DNA from: Astrothelium macrocarpum
Lineage: Eukaryota > Ascomycota > Dothideomycetes > Trypetheliales > Trypetheliaceae
Length of the DNA: 64,000 nucleotides
Assembly (NCBI GenBank): GCA_021030915.1
Contig: JAGEMR010000044.1
Coordinates: 1-64,000 of the forward strand
Reading direction: 5' to 3'
Part shown: in pieces, positions 53,488-64,000 of the stretch
Position numbering within the stretch: the stretch's first letter is position 1
Layout: every line of letters starts with the position of its first letter
Notes under the pieces: generated by a model
Database searches by the model: none
Told to the model about the DNA's origin: nothing
What the model saw: the letters and a program-made list of their open reading frames with translations, nothing else
Position numbers and translations under genes: made by a program

Positions 53488-56400
53488 ATGGAAGATAACA
53501 TACCAATGTCGCATCAACCTGGCCAAGTTTCCAAAGAAGGACCCTCAAAGACCACTGCGTCGGGAAAGAAGCACTCTGTATCTTCACTGGGACAAAACTG
53601 CAAACGAAAAACCCCTCCTAGCCCAGAGCATTCTCAAATTTCTCCTACAATGTCTTCGTGTCGAGGAGTATCCAGGGAACCAACAGCTGGCGATCGAATA
53701 CGTCTGTTCAGATATTCCGCAGAACGAAAGACACTAGAACCCGTATTTCGCACACCAAGACTGTCAGATTTCGTTGAGCCATGGGGAGCTCTTCCGGACA
53801 ATACACAGATGTCTGAGCAGTATGCAAAGTTTGACTTGAAGCAATTGAAAAAATGGGCCACAGAGATCACTGGTACTCCAGAAGACTCCGACCGTGAACT
53901 CTATGTCTTGAGCGAAATATTGGACTCGAACGCTTCTGCTCTCACACCATTCGACATTCCAAGTGTTCTAAAGGATGTACTATATCACAACCAGATTGAA
54001 TTGGTTTTTTGTGTTCCCAGAGGATCGGAAGAGTTCGAACTGTGCAAATTAGGTAACACGACCTGACCGATGCTAAGATATCAACATTTTCCAGTTACTA
54101 ACAAGCGTACAGCTCTAATTGAGAAACAACAAAAGACTGGGGCAGCCGAAATTGACTCAGACGTATCCAAGGGAGCGAACCAAGTCCTCCCACTAGATCC
54201 CGCTAAAAAGCAGAAGCGAGACCCTGTGTCCAAACCGGCTCCTACACGAAACACACACAAGAATTCGGATGACGAAGTAAATGTGATTGATCTGACCGAG
54301 TGTGAAGAGCCCATCCAATCCGATAACCAGTTTCCTGGGCCTTTAGAACGACCCCGCCCCCTCATATGGTCTACCAACGAAGACTTCGTGCCATTGAAGC
54401 TAAAATGTGAGAACCTTTCTCTACAGCTGCGGACTGCTAACACAGTTACTAACATGCAATATAGCCAAGCACTCTATCGGCCCTGGAGAGCCAATCTCGG
54501 CAGATGAACGAATTCTCAACGATCCACGTTGGCGCTCCTGGGGTTGGGTGGACGACGCAAAGGCAACCGAAGCTGTGATGAAGGAAAAGTGGAAGGAATT
54601 TGACCGGATCAAAGACGAAATGCAAAAATTCTGTCCTCATGGAATTTTTCGATCAGACCGATCAAGTTCAAGACTATTATTAGGCTCTATGTATACACAA
54701 ACCCATCTGGACGAGGACGAGACTGGATATCATAACAATGCGGAGCCTATGAACAACATCGAAAAAATACAAAAGGACCTACACAAAGCTGAGGGAGATA
54801 TTATATCGAGGAGCTGTCATCAAGTCTCTGATGTTTGGTATGAACGGGCTTTTCGATACATGAACCTTCCATGGTGGGATCTGGACTTGCGTCAAAATCA
54901 TGCAGAAGTGTTGGTGCCTGGAATGCGTTGTCTAGTCAAAGTGTATCAAGCTGTTGGAGCATTTTGGTTATATCAGAAAATGCTCCTCATTGGAGGTAGC
55001 GTACTGGCGGACGCCATGGGAATGGGAAAGTCAGTCATTATGCTGATCGTCATACACCTTCATCGCTATGAAACCACTCTACGGGAGCGTTTTCGAGCAG
55101 ACCGTAGATCTGGAAACCGCCAGCATTTGTCCGGTAAAGACCGCGACGATGATGCAGTTGTGTGCCCTTCGCAAGGTAACCAATGGCTCTGCTGTCCCTG
55201 CGCAACCCAGCGCAGGAGAGGACTCCACGATCAATCTGACCTTCTGTTTCCAGGGGCCAACGTTGTCATCCTTCCAAAAAATCTCATACCAAATCTCCTT
55301 TTAGAATTGAAGGAGAAGATTGGGGGAGATTGGGCTGAAGGAATACCGCACGGGATAGCGCTTTCTAAGATCGTGTATAGATCTGCCCATAGCAGTTCTT
55401 CAACGAGACTGAGAATCTCTCAGAAGGAAAAAAACCGTTTCAATGCTGGCGACGATCCAAACCTCACTAATGTCATCATCTTCTCCACACCACAAAGCAT
55501 CCAAACATATTTTAATTCCAATGACCGCACATGCGATTTTCGCGCCACAAGCACCGGTCTAGTGTTCTGTGATGAATGGCACAATTTTCGATTATCAACA
55601 AGTCCACTTTGGCAAGCGTTGAGAGCATTATCGCGGATCAATTACGCACAAGAAGAACGCAAGATTCTGCCCTGTTTCATGTCAGGAACACCCTTAGGGA
55701 AGAATGGTATCCGGGACTGGAAAACAATGTTAACATGGGTCGCCTGGCCAGATGAAGATTTACCGGAGGGGTCTATGTTACGGACGGAAAACCGACAAAA
55801 GGTTTTCGATGCTCATGAAAAAGTATTTAACGACATTGAGGCTTTCCGTGAGTGTCAAGCACTGTCGTCGGGGCTTTTTGAAGAGGTCATGATCAGCAGG
55901 AGGGCAGATACCCGGGGCTTGGACGGTAGCTACCTTTTGGCTATGCCACTCTTTATCCATGTTGATGTGCCTTGTCCGGTTCGACCAGAATATCAGCAAC
56001 TAATGAAAGCCTGGATCTTTAAACATCTACGTTCGAAGACAGACCGATTCGACCATATCGACCAAAAATTGTTTGCTGGCAATGACAGTATTGTTGCTCT
56101 TTTACAAAACAAAGACTTGAATCAAGTGGCGAAGCAATGTCCCGAGATATTTGTGACGGGCACTTTTCATGGAATTCTGGACTTCGTCAATAAATACCCT
56201 GATGAGGGTATACCGTTTACTCGAGAGGCTTTGACTCGATGGAAGGCAGTACGGCCCAAAAACTCAGAGAGCAAGGATGGTAATCCTTTCACCAAACACT
56301 GGGATAGTATCAAAAAGGGGTCGAGTAAAACGTCATTCATTAGTTCGATCGTGGATCGTCAAAGCAAACACCGTGTAGTAATTGCGTCCGCATCGCCGGC

Positions 56401-56884
56401 AAATATAGGATTGATCAAAGAATTTCTTGTCGACCAGCCGAACTGGTGCGAATCTGATGTGGTCGGTTTACACCCATGGACAAAGGACAATGGTGTCGGA
56501 GAGGAATCAGAAAAATTCAATAAAAACAGCATCAATGGAGAACCACTGAGCTCCCCGCCACCAAAGGCATTTCTTCTTACTACACGGAAAGGCGACGGAT
56601 TGAACCTTCCTGCTGCAAGTGATGTGATTCTCACAGAACCACAGGCAGATCTATCGCAAGAGCTACAGGCAAGCTTCAGACCGATTCGGCTCAATCAGAC
56701 ACTGCCGGTGATCCGAATATGGCGACTATACACCCCCAAAGAGGATAATGGATTGGAGGAGTACTTGATGACACAACAGGAAATAGCTCGAAAGAGAGAC
56801 GAAACCGTAAGAGGCGATGATAAAGAGATAGGCGATGAGATTACTGACGGGGATAATATCTTAGGCCGTTCCTCTCATTCATAG
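53488..56884 (+). CDS. SNF2-like superfamily 2 helicase/ATPase
   Basis: Exons 53488-54052, 54095-54406 and 54465-56884 (introns of 42 and 58 nt, in phase) give 1,098 aa. The N-terminal about 300 residues are low-complexity and polar (NVIDLTECEEPIQ resembles a SUMO-interacting or acidic patch). The ATPase core has motif I VLADAMGMGKS, motif II FCDEWHN (DEWH for DEAH), and motif III-like MSGTPLGKNG. The C-terminal lobe has motif V LTTRKGDGLNLPAA and a weakened motif VI (QASFRPIRLNQ, lacking the usual Gly-Arg pair). A Cys cluster (VCPSQGNQWLCCPCA) lies between motifs I and II. A chromatin- or DNA-translocating role is expected; the changed motif VI makes full activity uncertain. Fungal accessory regions often hold such divergent SNF2 genes. 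Confidence 0.85.
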
Positions 56885-56931
56885 AGAGATCTCAGCGTAT
56901 GGGTGAACATGCTTTCACCTCAAGTGTAGCC

Positions 56932-58572
56932 TTATTTAGCTTGAAACCATAGACTCGACGATTTGATGACTTCCTTTGTATATATACGCCTATGCGAACT
57001 GCTCCCGCGTATTGTCCATATTCCTTCATGCAGAAGTTGGATTGACAATTGACATATCACAGCACGGCACTTCTTGCAGCTCTGCCAATTGTCTTCATCG
57101 AGTATATGCCGAATCTGGAAAGGGCAAACACTATTCTGCTCAGCCTCAGGCTCTGGTAATGGCACCACAACAGTGTTCTCGGGCCTGGATAGTTCGGGGT
57201 TAGCGAGCTCGGATTTTTCTGGCGTTGCGGGGATAGAACACTTCTCTACAATAGAGGGTGATGTCTGTGCACCTCTCTCTTTTCCTTTCTGTGCCTTCTT
57301 GACTACTACACCCCAACTCTCCGAAACGCTCAAAGCGAAATCATCACCAGCTTGAACAACAGGCTCAACTGCCTCTTTGTAGGCTGTCTGCTTTCTCTTC
57401 TTTCCCTTCTTTGCCTTCCCCTTCTTTGCCTTCCCCTTCTTTGCCTTCCCCTTCTTTGCCTTCCCCTTCTTTGTTCCCAAGTTGCCCCAAACATCATTTC
57501 CATCAGCTTGAGCGATAGGCTTGGCCCCCTCTTCGTAAGCAGCATCCCCCTCCCCGTTTACTTTCTGCTTCGATGGCAGGGAAAACCCGAGTTCTCGGGT
57601 CGGGCTCTTCCGGAGGGGGTGGAGATGGAGGTGAAGGAGGACGACATTCTTTGGAGTCTTCAAGAGCCTCTTCTTGAGGATCTGTCCCGACTTCTCCAGT
57701 AGGATGCATCTTCGATTCTTCTGTTACAGATAAAGGGCATTCGACGACGCCTTCTTCTGGAATGACGTCTTCGAGCATGCCTTGCCCATTCTGATGCATT
57801 ATGGAGTCCTTCTCAGCCGTAACTGTCTCCTTATTCGCCAATATATCCGCCATGATCCTCACCAGAGCCTTACTGAAGGCTGGAGCTTTCCCAATTTGAT
57901 TCAAAAATTCTTCTTGGTCAAATATAGTCTTGTCCAACTTGAAAGCATTCACAATCCGAGTCTTAAGATAATTTGGGAACCACGCTTCGTCTTCAGGGAG
58001 TTTAGGATATGCATTGCTTGTAATATCCAGGATCTGAAAGATCGATAACTTCTTGTCAAAATGCTCCATATTCCTTATTGCAAGATCAATAAGGCCGTCA
58101 ATCCTGTATAACCTCACTGCACAACAGACAAGGGTGCCTCTTCTATATTCTGTTGTACTTTCAGGGGGCCATGCCGCGCCTCGCTGCTTCAGAGTCTCAT
58201 AAGTGCCACTATAAAGATAGTGCACAAGCGTGTGCCCGATATCCTCATCTATTTGGGGGAGTTTGATAGTCTCGCCGAAGTAGCTGGATCGATTGGGCAG
58301 GTTTGGCCATGTAGACTGGTTTGACCATGGAGACTGTTTAAGAAGGAATTCTGGAACGGTGTACTCTACACAGCTTGGACCAATCACAAAGGTACAAGCC
58401 TGCCTTGTATAGGGACTACGACTACAATTAGCGGAACTGAAATTTAGCCTATGGCGCGAAATCTGTACAAAATCTCAGGGCGGTTATCTTCCATAATAAT
58501 ATCGTTAGGAATGGTTTCTATAGCCTTTGCCGCAGCGACAGCCGGTTTGTTCGTCCCCCAAAGTTCCGCCAT
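56932..58572 (-). pseudogene. BTB/POZ-domain protein with KGKA repeats and C-terminal Cys motif; apparent frameshift
   Basis: Exon 1 (58572-58469, MAELWGTNKPAVAAAKAIET) and exon 2 from 58403 (65-nt intron, in phase) give a BTB fold: FVIGPSCVEYTVPEFLLKQS, then HTLVHYLYSGTYETLKQRG and VRLYRIDGLIDLAIRNMEHF. A Pro/Glu linker follows (PPSPPSPPPPEEPDP). The frame must change near 57560-57600 to reach the second part, which has five KKGKA units (15-bp tandem repeat at about 57400-57475) and a terminal zinc-type block CPFQIRHILDEDNWQSCKKC. No intron of normal size fits the switch, so a small indel or error is likely. BTB proteins of this type dimerise and may recruit CUL3; the partner is unknown. Convergent with the SNF2-like gene (48 bp apart). 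Confidence 0.75.
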
Positions 58573-61168
58573 CATTGGGTAACATAGATGGTTTAATCAG
58601 ACCTAAGAGATATTGAGAAAGAGATGGAGTAGTGTATAGCAAGCGTCGTGAGTTTGATGATTGCGGTGTGGCAGAGCGTGACTCGTACTGAGAAGTCGCC
58701 GACCGGAGGTCGTTTCCGATTTCCGTCTGAGGCCTGTGGACCGGGCCCCACGAACTGGCTCCCAGCTTGTCGCGCCCGCGGACGACGGTCTATCGATGAG
58801 AAGGCCCAAAGCCAATACTATCTCTACCCATAGGAAGACAAAACCCTGGCTCAGTTCTTGGTTCAATAGGATGCTCTTAGACACTCTGTCCGTATAAAGT
58901 ATATACGTTCGATTGCCTGGCGTCTTGCCCGCCGGCGACCCCTCTCAGATAAGCCAAGTAAACCTCCCGGGAAAAACTGTCCTCAGTCCTTCTGCGAGCG
59001 TAACCCAGAACTTAAAGCAAATAAAGCTGGGGCACTTGACTGGAATCGTTATGATATCTACAACAAAGTCGCACACTGATTTAAGGTGATCGGAAAGGTG
59101 CTACAGGATCCTACCGTTTCGCAGGACTACCTACAGATCAATCCATTGACTATTCAACTAGACAGATCCGATTGGGCTGGTTTCATAGATCATTGGTGTA
59201 GTTCGCCAGCGAACCAATTATCACTAAACCACACAAGAGCATTAAATATAGAGTACCTTACAGAATTTGAGAGAACACTCGCTAATCAAATTTTATAATT
59301 ATTTTAGAAAGAAGGATTAAATTGTGGGCCTTTAAAATGGTAAAAATGTAACTCTATATAAGAACAAGATAAATACTCTCAGAATATTGTGCTTACTTCT
59401 ATAACATTTCAAAAGTGAAATGCAATTCTTTAGCGCCAGCCACTCAAGACATTACATTAATGAATTTGCAGGGTAGCATGGCTTCAACAAAAGAAATATT
59501 CTGTGATTTACTTATAAGAGAGATGAGGCCGGGTTTGCTGTTTTAAGTCGATAAGAAACCTGTCCTCTTCAGAAAGTCATAGACGGTGTGTTGAGTTATG
59601 CTGGCAACACGGTCGAGATACAGCGGAAACAATGTCAAGGACAGATCGCGTAGGAGCGAGGGGTACTGCCATTAACGATGAATTTGATAAAATTTCCGAG
59701 GTTGTGCGGTCTCAGTACCAATATTGTCGATAACAATACCATTTATCTTCAGTATCGCACGGTACATAGGGCTTGATGTCTTGAGTCACTCGGGCACCAT
59801 CGCCGAGCCTGGCCACTATCTCCATCTTACGGTCGTGACATGTAATCACCCGCTACTTCACTGTCAGGGAGTCATTTAACAGTTGAAATAACATCCTGCC
59901 TTGTTGGTATTGAGGATGCTACTATTTTGGGCCTTCTCTTGAACCAATCTAGACTCAGCGATATTTTGCAGCTAGTGTTGAACGAACCAAGTCCCTGGAG
60001 GCTTTGTTGTTTAAGACTCCGAGGCAGATACAAATTTTCGACAATACTTGTTAGCAGACTGATCACGATCGGGTTCGTCGAATCTCCGCTTATAACACTT
60101 CGGTTCTGGCTGTAACCGGCTGGTTTGTTTGTGTGCTTCGGTTTGCACCTGGCATAGGGTCTGCAGTCGTTGAGCGACGTGTTGTTCAAGCGATATGGGG
60201 GTGAGCGCTGGTATCAGTAGCAGCGGTTCTTCTTCATGAGCAGATGTGGTTCCACCTATGAACGTTGGTGTTTAAAGGCAGGTTCGGGGACTTCTGATTC
60301 GTATTCGCAATTTCGCTTGCGAGCCTGCTTCATCGGCTTTAATGCTTCGACATCACAGCGCATAATGGAAGGAGGGAGTCGAGGGGCGGACAAAATGGTG
60401 CCCCGGAGGTATTGGGGTGCCAAAGCTTTGACCTAGGATAATCACTACCGGCGAAACTAAATATAGAATCAAGTTGTCAGAAACTCTCGGATAGAAGCCT
60501 TAGACTCGATAATTGATTATGAACAAGATCTTACAAAGCAATTTTACCAAAGCAGAATGGAGCTGACTACCAACAACATGTATCTATAAAGCGCATCAAG
60601 TATCTTGTCCCATGGAAAGCACAGTAGCGTTTGCGAAAAAATAAAGGTTACTCATTGTTATGACCTCTGGTACAGCTAATCCGCTCTAGTACTTCGGGTC
60701 AAGGTGAGCTTCTGAGGCGAATCGAGTTGAGGCAGACAACAAAGGATCAGTGATATTCAATAGAGTAATCCACTTGAGATTATACTACTTAGGAGACTAT
60801 TAACGATTGAACACGATATGCTATAAGGATGCATCGTGGCTCCTATATACTCTATACAGCGGCAGCACACAGCGGTCTCCCATTGTGATGGACAGAACTA
60901 CCGGCGCACCGCCCCGTCAAAGACCTTCCCTCTCGTGGATTCGTAACACTGATTTACCTCTTATATAAAACATATTTAATCCATCTCTATTTGAATAAAC
61001 AATAGCCTCTCCTACTAGGGAGCTATACAGTCGCTCAGTATTAATTTGTAGTTAATACGTGTTGTGATTCTAAGTACTAAGAAGGTAAGCGGGATCAAGG
61101 TGGCTTCTGCAGACGAGTCGGTAAAAACAATTAGAGCAGGTATGGTGACATTTCAACATAGTCTGCTT
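58573..61168. other. Gene-poor region with a transposon remnant
   Basis: ORFs such as 59086-59298 plus and 59872-60189 minus are not recognised. Apart from the transposase trace at 58939-59130, I see only AT-rich unannotated DNA. It probably represents decayed repeats. Confidence 0.45.
58939..59130 (+). pseudogene. Short remnant of a Fot/pogo-type transposase
   Basis: In one frame: SFCERNPELKANKAGALDWN, then RYDIYNKVAH, TGA at 59077-59079 (Trp expected), then FKVIGKVLQDPTVSQ. This matches the block before the first catalytic Asp of Fot1/Ant1-like transposases. Similarity stops soon after. Confidence 0.7.
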
Positions 61169-63607
61169 TCAAGACGTTTCTTTCTCTTTCTGTTGCCGAA
61201 TGGTCAGCGTATCATCAAAGGCCTTGATGATTGGTGAATACAGAATATTTGGGTCCTGCGGAGTGCCTGTGAAGAGACGATCTGTGTATGGAAATAAGAC
61301 GTCACGTATTGTCTTACACAACGGCTTGATATCTTCGAATTCAGCTGGAAATTCTTCCAATATTCTTTCAAGTCCGCTTTTGTCCATATCACCACTCTTG
61401 TTGCGTGCGATTTCCTTATAGCTTCCTGTATACCATCCGGAGAGCAGACTATCCTTCGGCCGGTTCTTTGTATTATCCGACAGATCCCATCCCCGTCGGG
61501 CGCAGGACCAGATAAGGACGTAGAAGAATGCCTCAAGGTCATGGCGGTATGTGTGCGAGATGCCCAGAAGGACCTCAATCGCCATGAATTCCATCGTGCC
61601 CGTCCGATGTCTTGCTCCGCTTGGACCTTTCCCTTCCTCTTTAGCCAAGTCCAGATCAATGAGCACACCCTTGAACCCGCTAGCCTTTTCGAAATTGGAG
61701 GGTATAATGATATTGTTCTCCGAGATATCTCGATGGAGGATCTTGCCATCCACATAAAGAGATTTGTGCGCTTTAATAGCATCACGGAGGCCTTCCAAGA
61801 GTTCCAGGATTGAGCTGTACTGACTAATGGCCTTCCCCGCCGGAGAGACAGCCAAGACTCGTAGAATGCGGTTGTCGAATGCGGCGTTGCTCTGCTGCAC
61901 AAGACTCGTGCCTTTTGGTTCTTGAACATGGAACAACACCTGATTCTCTGTGTGCTCTGTTCCAGCCATCTGGCTGTTGGACCGAGATCTCTTCGATGCG
62001 TTGCCTCCAGCGTCTACAGAACTTCTCTTCCTCCTCGACGGGCTGCTGGCGATACCGAGGTTGTGCGGTTGACTGAACGATTTGCTCAGGGCTTGCGATT
62101 GCGAAAAAGACGAGTTAGCGCTGGCTGCAGTGGCTCGGAATCTGTGCAGTTCCTTGAAGACGAGAGCCTCACGTAACTTGCGTATGCTGGTGACCTCTCG
62201 ATGACCCAGCAAGTCGGCCAATCCTTTCACGCCACGTTCGTGAGCTTTCTTCAGAAGGCTTGCCTCGGGTGCACGGACGTCAGAAGTCCAGGAGAACTTG
62301 ACGACACAGTCAAAGTCGTTGATTTGAGCAGCTTTCGCACGACGACAGCACGTTCCGCGGCAGACTATCGCCCTTTGATACGCGATAGGCTCCTGCTCCA
62401 CCTCCAGTTTCCGCTTCTTGCCACATGCTCCATCTGCAGACACAGTGACGAATAGCTGACCACCCTGCCTCTCAGTAACAGTATCCAAGCCCGACTCCTC
62501 ATCATCCATCATTACATAGCCACATATGATCTGAATGAACTTCTCCGGCTCGTCGTGAATGTCAAACGTACCTCCACTATAAGGGCCCGAGCGATCGAAA
62601 ACCCACGTCTCCATTTCGGTTCCGCAGAGCGTAAAGGCGTGCACGAATCGCCGCGTAGGTTGATGCGAAAAGACGTCTCGGACATATCGGGCAAGCTGAA
62701 GCAATGTTCCCTTCCAGTCATGGTTCGATTCCTTCAACTCACCAATAACTACCACGTCCTTCCAATCGTGTTTCAGACCTGATGCTTCGTCTTTTCTTGC
62801 CTTGACGAACAGGTCGAGCTGGCGCTTCACCTCTGTGCTGAATATCTCGTTAAAGTTGCTCTTGTAGTATATGCCTCTCGCCTCTTCCAGGAACTCCGTC
62901 TGAAGACCAAACCACCAATCACACACTTTGTCCTGAGCTGGTAGTGCGGGGAAATCTTTCCATCGTCCGTTGCTATGGCGGCTCTTGACAGATTGCCAAA
63001 CTCGACCCGCAAGTTTGCTCCAGCTCTTGCCCTTAAAGTACTTGCCATGAAATCCTTCCACATTCCGGTATGTGCAATAGCGGATTTCTTCAAATAATCG
63101 GGTCTCAACTCTCTGTCGTGTCTGTTCAGACCCTTGTAGAGACGCGGATGAGTGGGTGATTGGAGTGCTGTTGAATGATGGAGGAAGGCTTGGCGGTGGT
63201 GTCGAATGGGTGATTGATCTGACGAGGGCGATGACCGAATCCCAGATGTCCACGTCTGCTGCCTGCTCGATTACACACTGTGCGAGTGGATGGAAATGCT
63301 TATATTCGAAGTCGTCTTTTTGTACCCGAATACGAACTACTACGAGATCAGAAACTAGGGCGTCTTTCCCTGTCCTAGAAGCAAGAGTAAGAGCGACATC
63401 GGAATCGGACAGAACAAGCAAAAGACGTCGAATCGCTTCTGCGAAGAGTCGTGGTCGTTCAGGTGAGTCTGTACTGCTACCGGGCTGAGATTGTTTGCTC
63501 GAAGTGGTACGTTCAGCATCGCGCAATGCCTCGCGCACTGCATTCAACGCGTCATCCAACGGATTGTTTGCAATAGTGATGCGTTCTTCTTTGCTCAGAT
63601 GCGACAT
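61169..63607 (-). CDS. FunK1-type fungal protein kinase (Pkinase_fungal)
   Basis: 812 aa, single exon, intact. Residues 1-300 are the FunK1 N-terminal region, including the characteristic WKDVVVIGELKESNHDWKGT and LARYVRDVFSHQPTRRFVHA blocks. The kinase lobe shows FDCVVKFSW (candidate ATP-anchoring Lys), the catalytic loop ILHRDISENNIII (Asp 627, Asn 632), and DLD in place of DFG (IDLDLAKE, Asp 651). The activation end is GTMEFMAIEVL. A Ser-rich, basic insert (about 505-545, SRRKRSSVD) lies between the lobes and may be a nuclear signal. FunK1 kinases are expanded in filamentous fungi and are often found in variable regions; substrates are unknown. Confidence 0.92.
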   Translation of the reverse strand: MSHLSKEERITIANNPLDDALNAVREALRDAERTTSSKQSQPGSSTDSPERPRLFAEAIRRLLLVLSDSDVALTLASRTGKDALVSDLVVVRIRVQKDDFEYKHFHPLAQCVIEQAADVDIWDSVIALVRSITHSTPPPSLPPSFNSTPITHSSASLQGSEQTRQRVETRLFEEIRYCTYRNVEGFHGKYFKGKSWSKLAGRVWQSVKSRHSNGRWKDFPALPAQDKVCDWWFGLQTEFLEEARGIYYKSNFNEIFSTEVKRQLDLFVKARKDEASGLKHDWKDVVVIGELKESNHDWKGTLLQLARYVRDVFSHQPTRRFVHAFTLCGTEMETWVFDRSGPYSGGTFDIHDEPEKFIQIICGYVMMDDEESGLDTVTERQGGQLFVTVSADGACGKKRKLEVEQEPIAYQRAIVCRGTCCRRAKAAQINDFDCVVKFSWTSDVRAPEASLLKKAHERGVKGLADLLGHREVTSIRKLREALVFKELHRFRATAASANSSFSQSQALSKSFSQPHNLGIASSPSRRKRSSVDAGGNASKRSRSNSQMAGTEHTENQVLFHVQEPKGTSLVQQSNAAFDNRILRVLAVSPAGKAISQYSSILELLEGLRDAIKAHKSLYVDGKILHRDISENNIIIPSNFEKASGFKGVLIDLDLAKEEGKGPSGARHRTGTMEFMAIEVLLGISHTYRHDLEAFFYVLIWSCARRGWDLSDNTKNRPKDSLLSGWYTGSYKEIARNKSGDMDKSGLERILEEFPAEFEDIKPLCKTIRDVLFPYTDRLFTGTPQDPNILYSPIIKAFDDTLTIRQQKEKETS

Positions 63608-64000
63608 TGCGCAGGTTGTGTTTAGGGCGTCACGAAGTCGAAGGATTTTGAAATGATTTGATGCCTTTCTTAAATGCAGCTGAAGATGTGATCAAAGGAA
63701 TGTGGGAGCCCGCGGGAGTTTCGTTCAGAAGGCACGGGGAGCTGCCTCGGCCACGTTGGATTTGTTTGTGGACCAGGTAAGTCGCATCAGCCACAGATCC
63801 CAGAGGCCCCACTATTGTCAACTTTTCAACTCCACAATGCGTAGTGGACGGTCGGGAGAGAAAAATTGGAAGACAGAATCTGTGGAACAGAATTGTCTTG
63901 AGCTACGAGACCCAGGCATAGACCCAGGTTTGCACAGAGTTAGGTGAAGTCAAAGTACCACTTTTGTTTTTGGCACGGCGGAGTTTTCGCTACACAGAGA
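63608..64000. other. Upstream flank of the kinase gene; nothing recognised
   Basis: Presumed promoter of the FunK1 gene. Short ORFs only. Confidence 0.45.

Noticed and set aside
1..64000. tRNA, rRNA or other structured RNA genes
   Set aside because: I saw no cloverleaf A/B-box combination or rRNA-like sequence by eye; a tRNAscan/Infernal run would be decisive.

Overview
The window looks like an accessory, repeat-rich stretch of a filamentous ascomycete (Pezizomycotina) chromosome, probably Eurotiomycete-like, although the species cannot be fixed from the sequence. The evidence is short introns (about 42-90 nt, GT..AG, CTRAY-type branch sites), fungus-specific families (FunK1 kinase, Helo-like/NLR proteins, fungal rhodopsin-like membrane protein, DUF7924-like protein), a Tad-like LINE, several pogo/Fot-type transposons, and nonsense changes of the C-to-T/G-to-A type expected of RIP.

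Layout. 0.9-5.1 kb: a broken CHAT-protease fragment and an intact PD-(D/E)XK-like (DUF7924-type) gene. 5.3-11.07 kb: a terminal fragment of a DNA transposon, then an almost complete LINE (12-bp target duplication, one nonsense codon). 11.07-17.09 kb: a region bounded by long inverted repeats. It holds a divergent pair, an NB-ARC-TPR NLR and a Helo-like effector, and the two share a 20-residue HET-s-type amyloid motif. Both are damaged. 17.1-26.6 kb: MADS-box-like gene, truncated ferric reductase, CTACGGATTC minisatellite, coiled-coil gene with a stop, F-box gene and two hypothetical genes. 27.0-39.5 kb: a 12.5-kb region bounded by a second inverted terminal repeat. It contains an intact pogo transposon, an intact NACHT-WD40 NLR with an upstream PNP/UDP phosphorylase-like effector (again with matching short motifs), and a degenerate pogo element carrying a third pogo element nested inside. 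40.1-46.6 kb: a small metabolic cluster (P450, rhodopsin-like membrane protein, UbiA prenyltransferase with a frameshift, O-methyltransferase). 48.4-50.0 kb: LINE remnant and a hAT-like MITE. 50.7-58.6 kb: hypothetical gene, SNF2-like helicase and a BTB protein. 61.2-63.6 kb: intact FunK1 kinase.

The main discovery candidate is two independent NLR/effector amyloid-signalling gene pairs (regulated cell death / non-self recognition type). Each lies inside a segment bounded by inverted repeats that begin ACGTCC[C/G]TCCC next to TA. In both NLRs the amyloid motif sits alone on a tiny first exon. One pair is intact and the other has several nonsense codons. Whether the repeats mark cargo-carrying transposons or only neighbouring insertions is an open, testable question.
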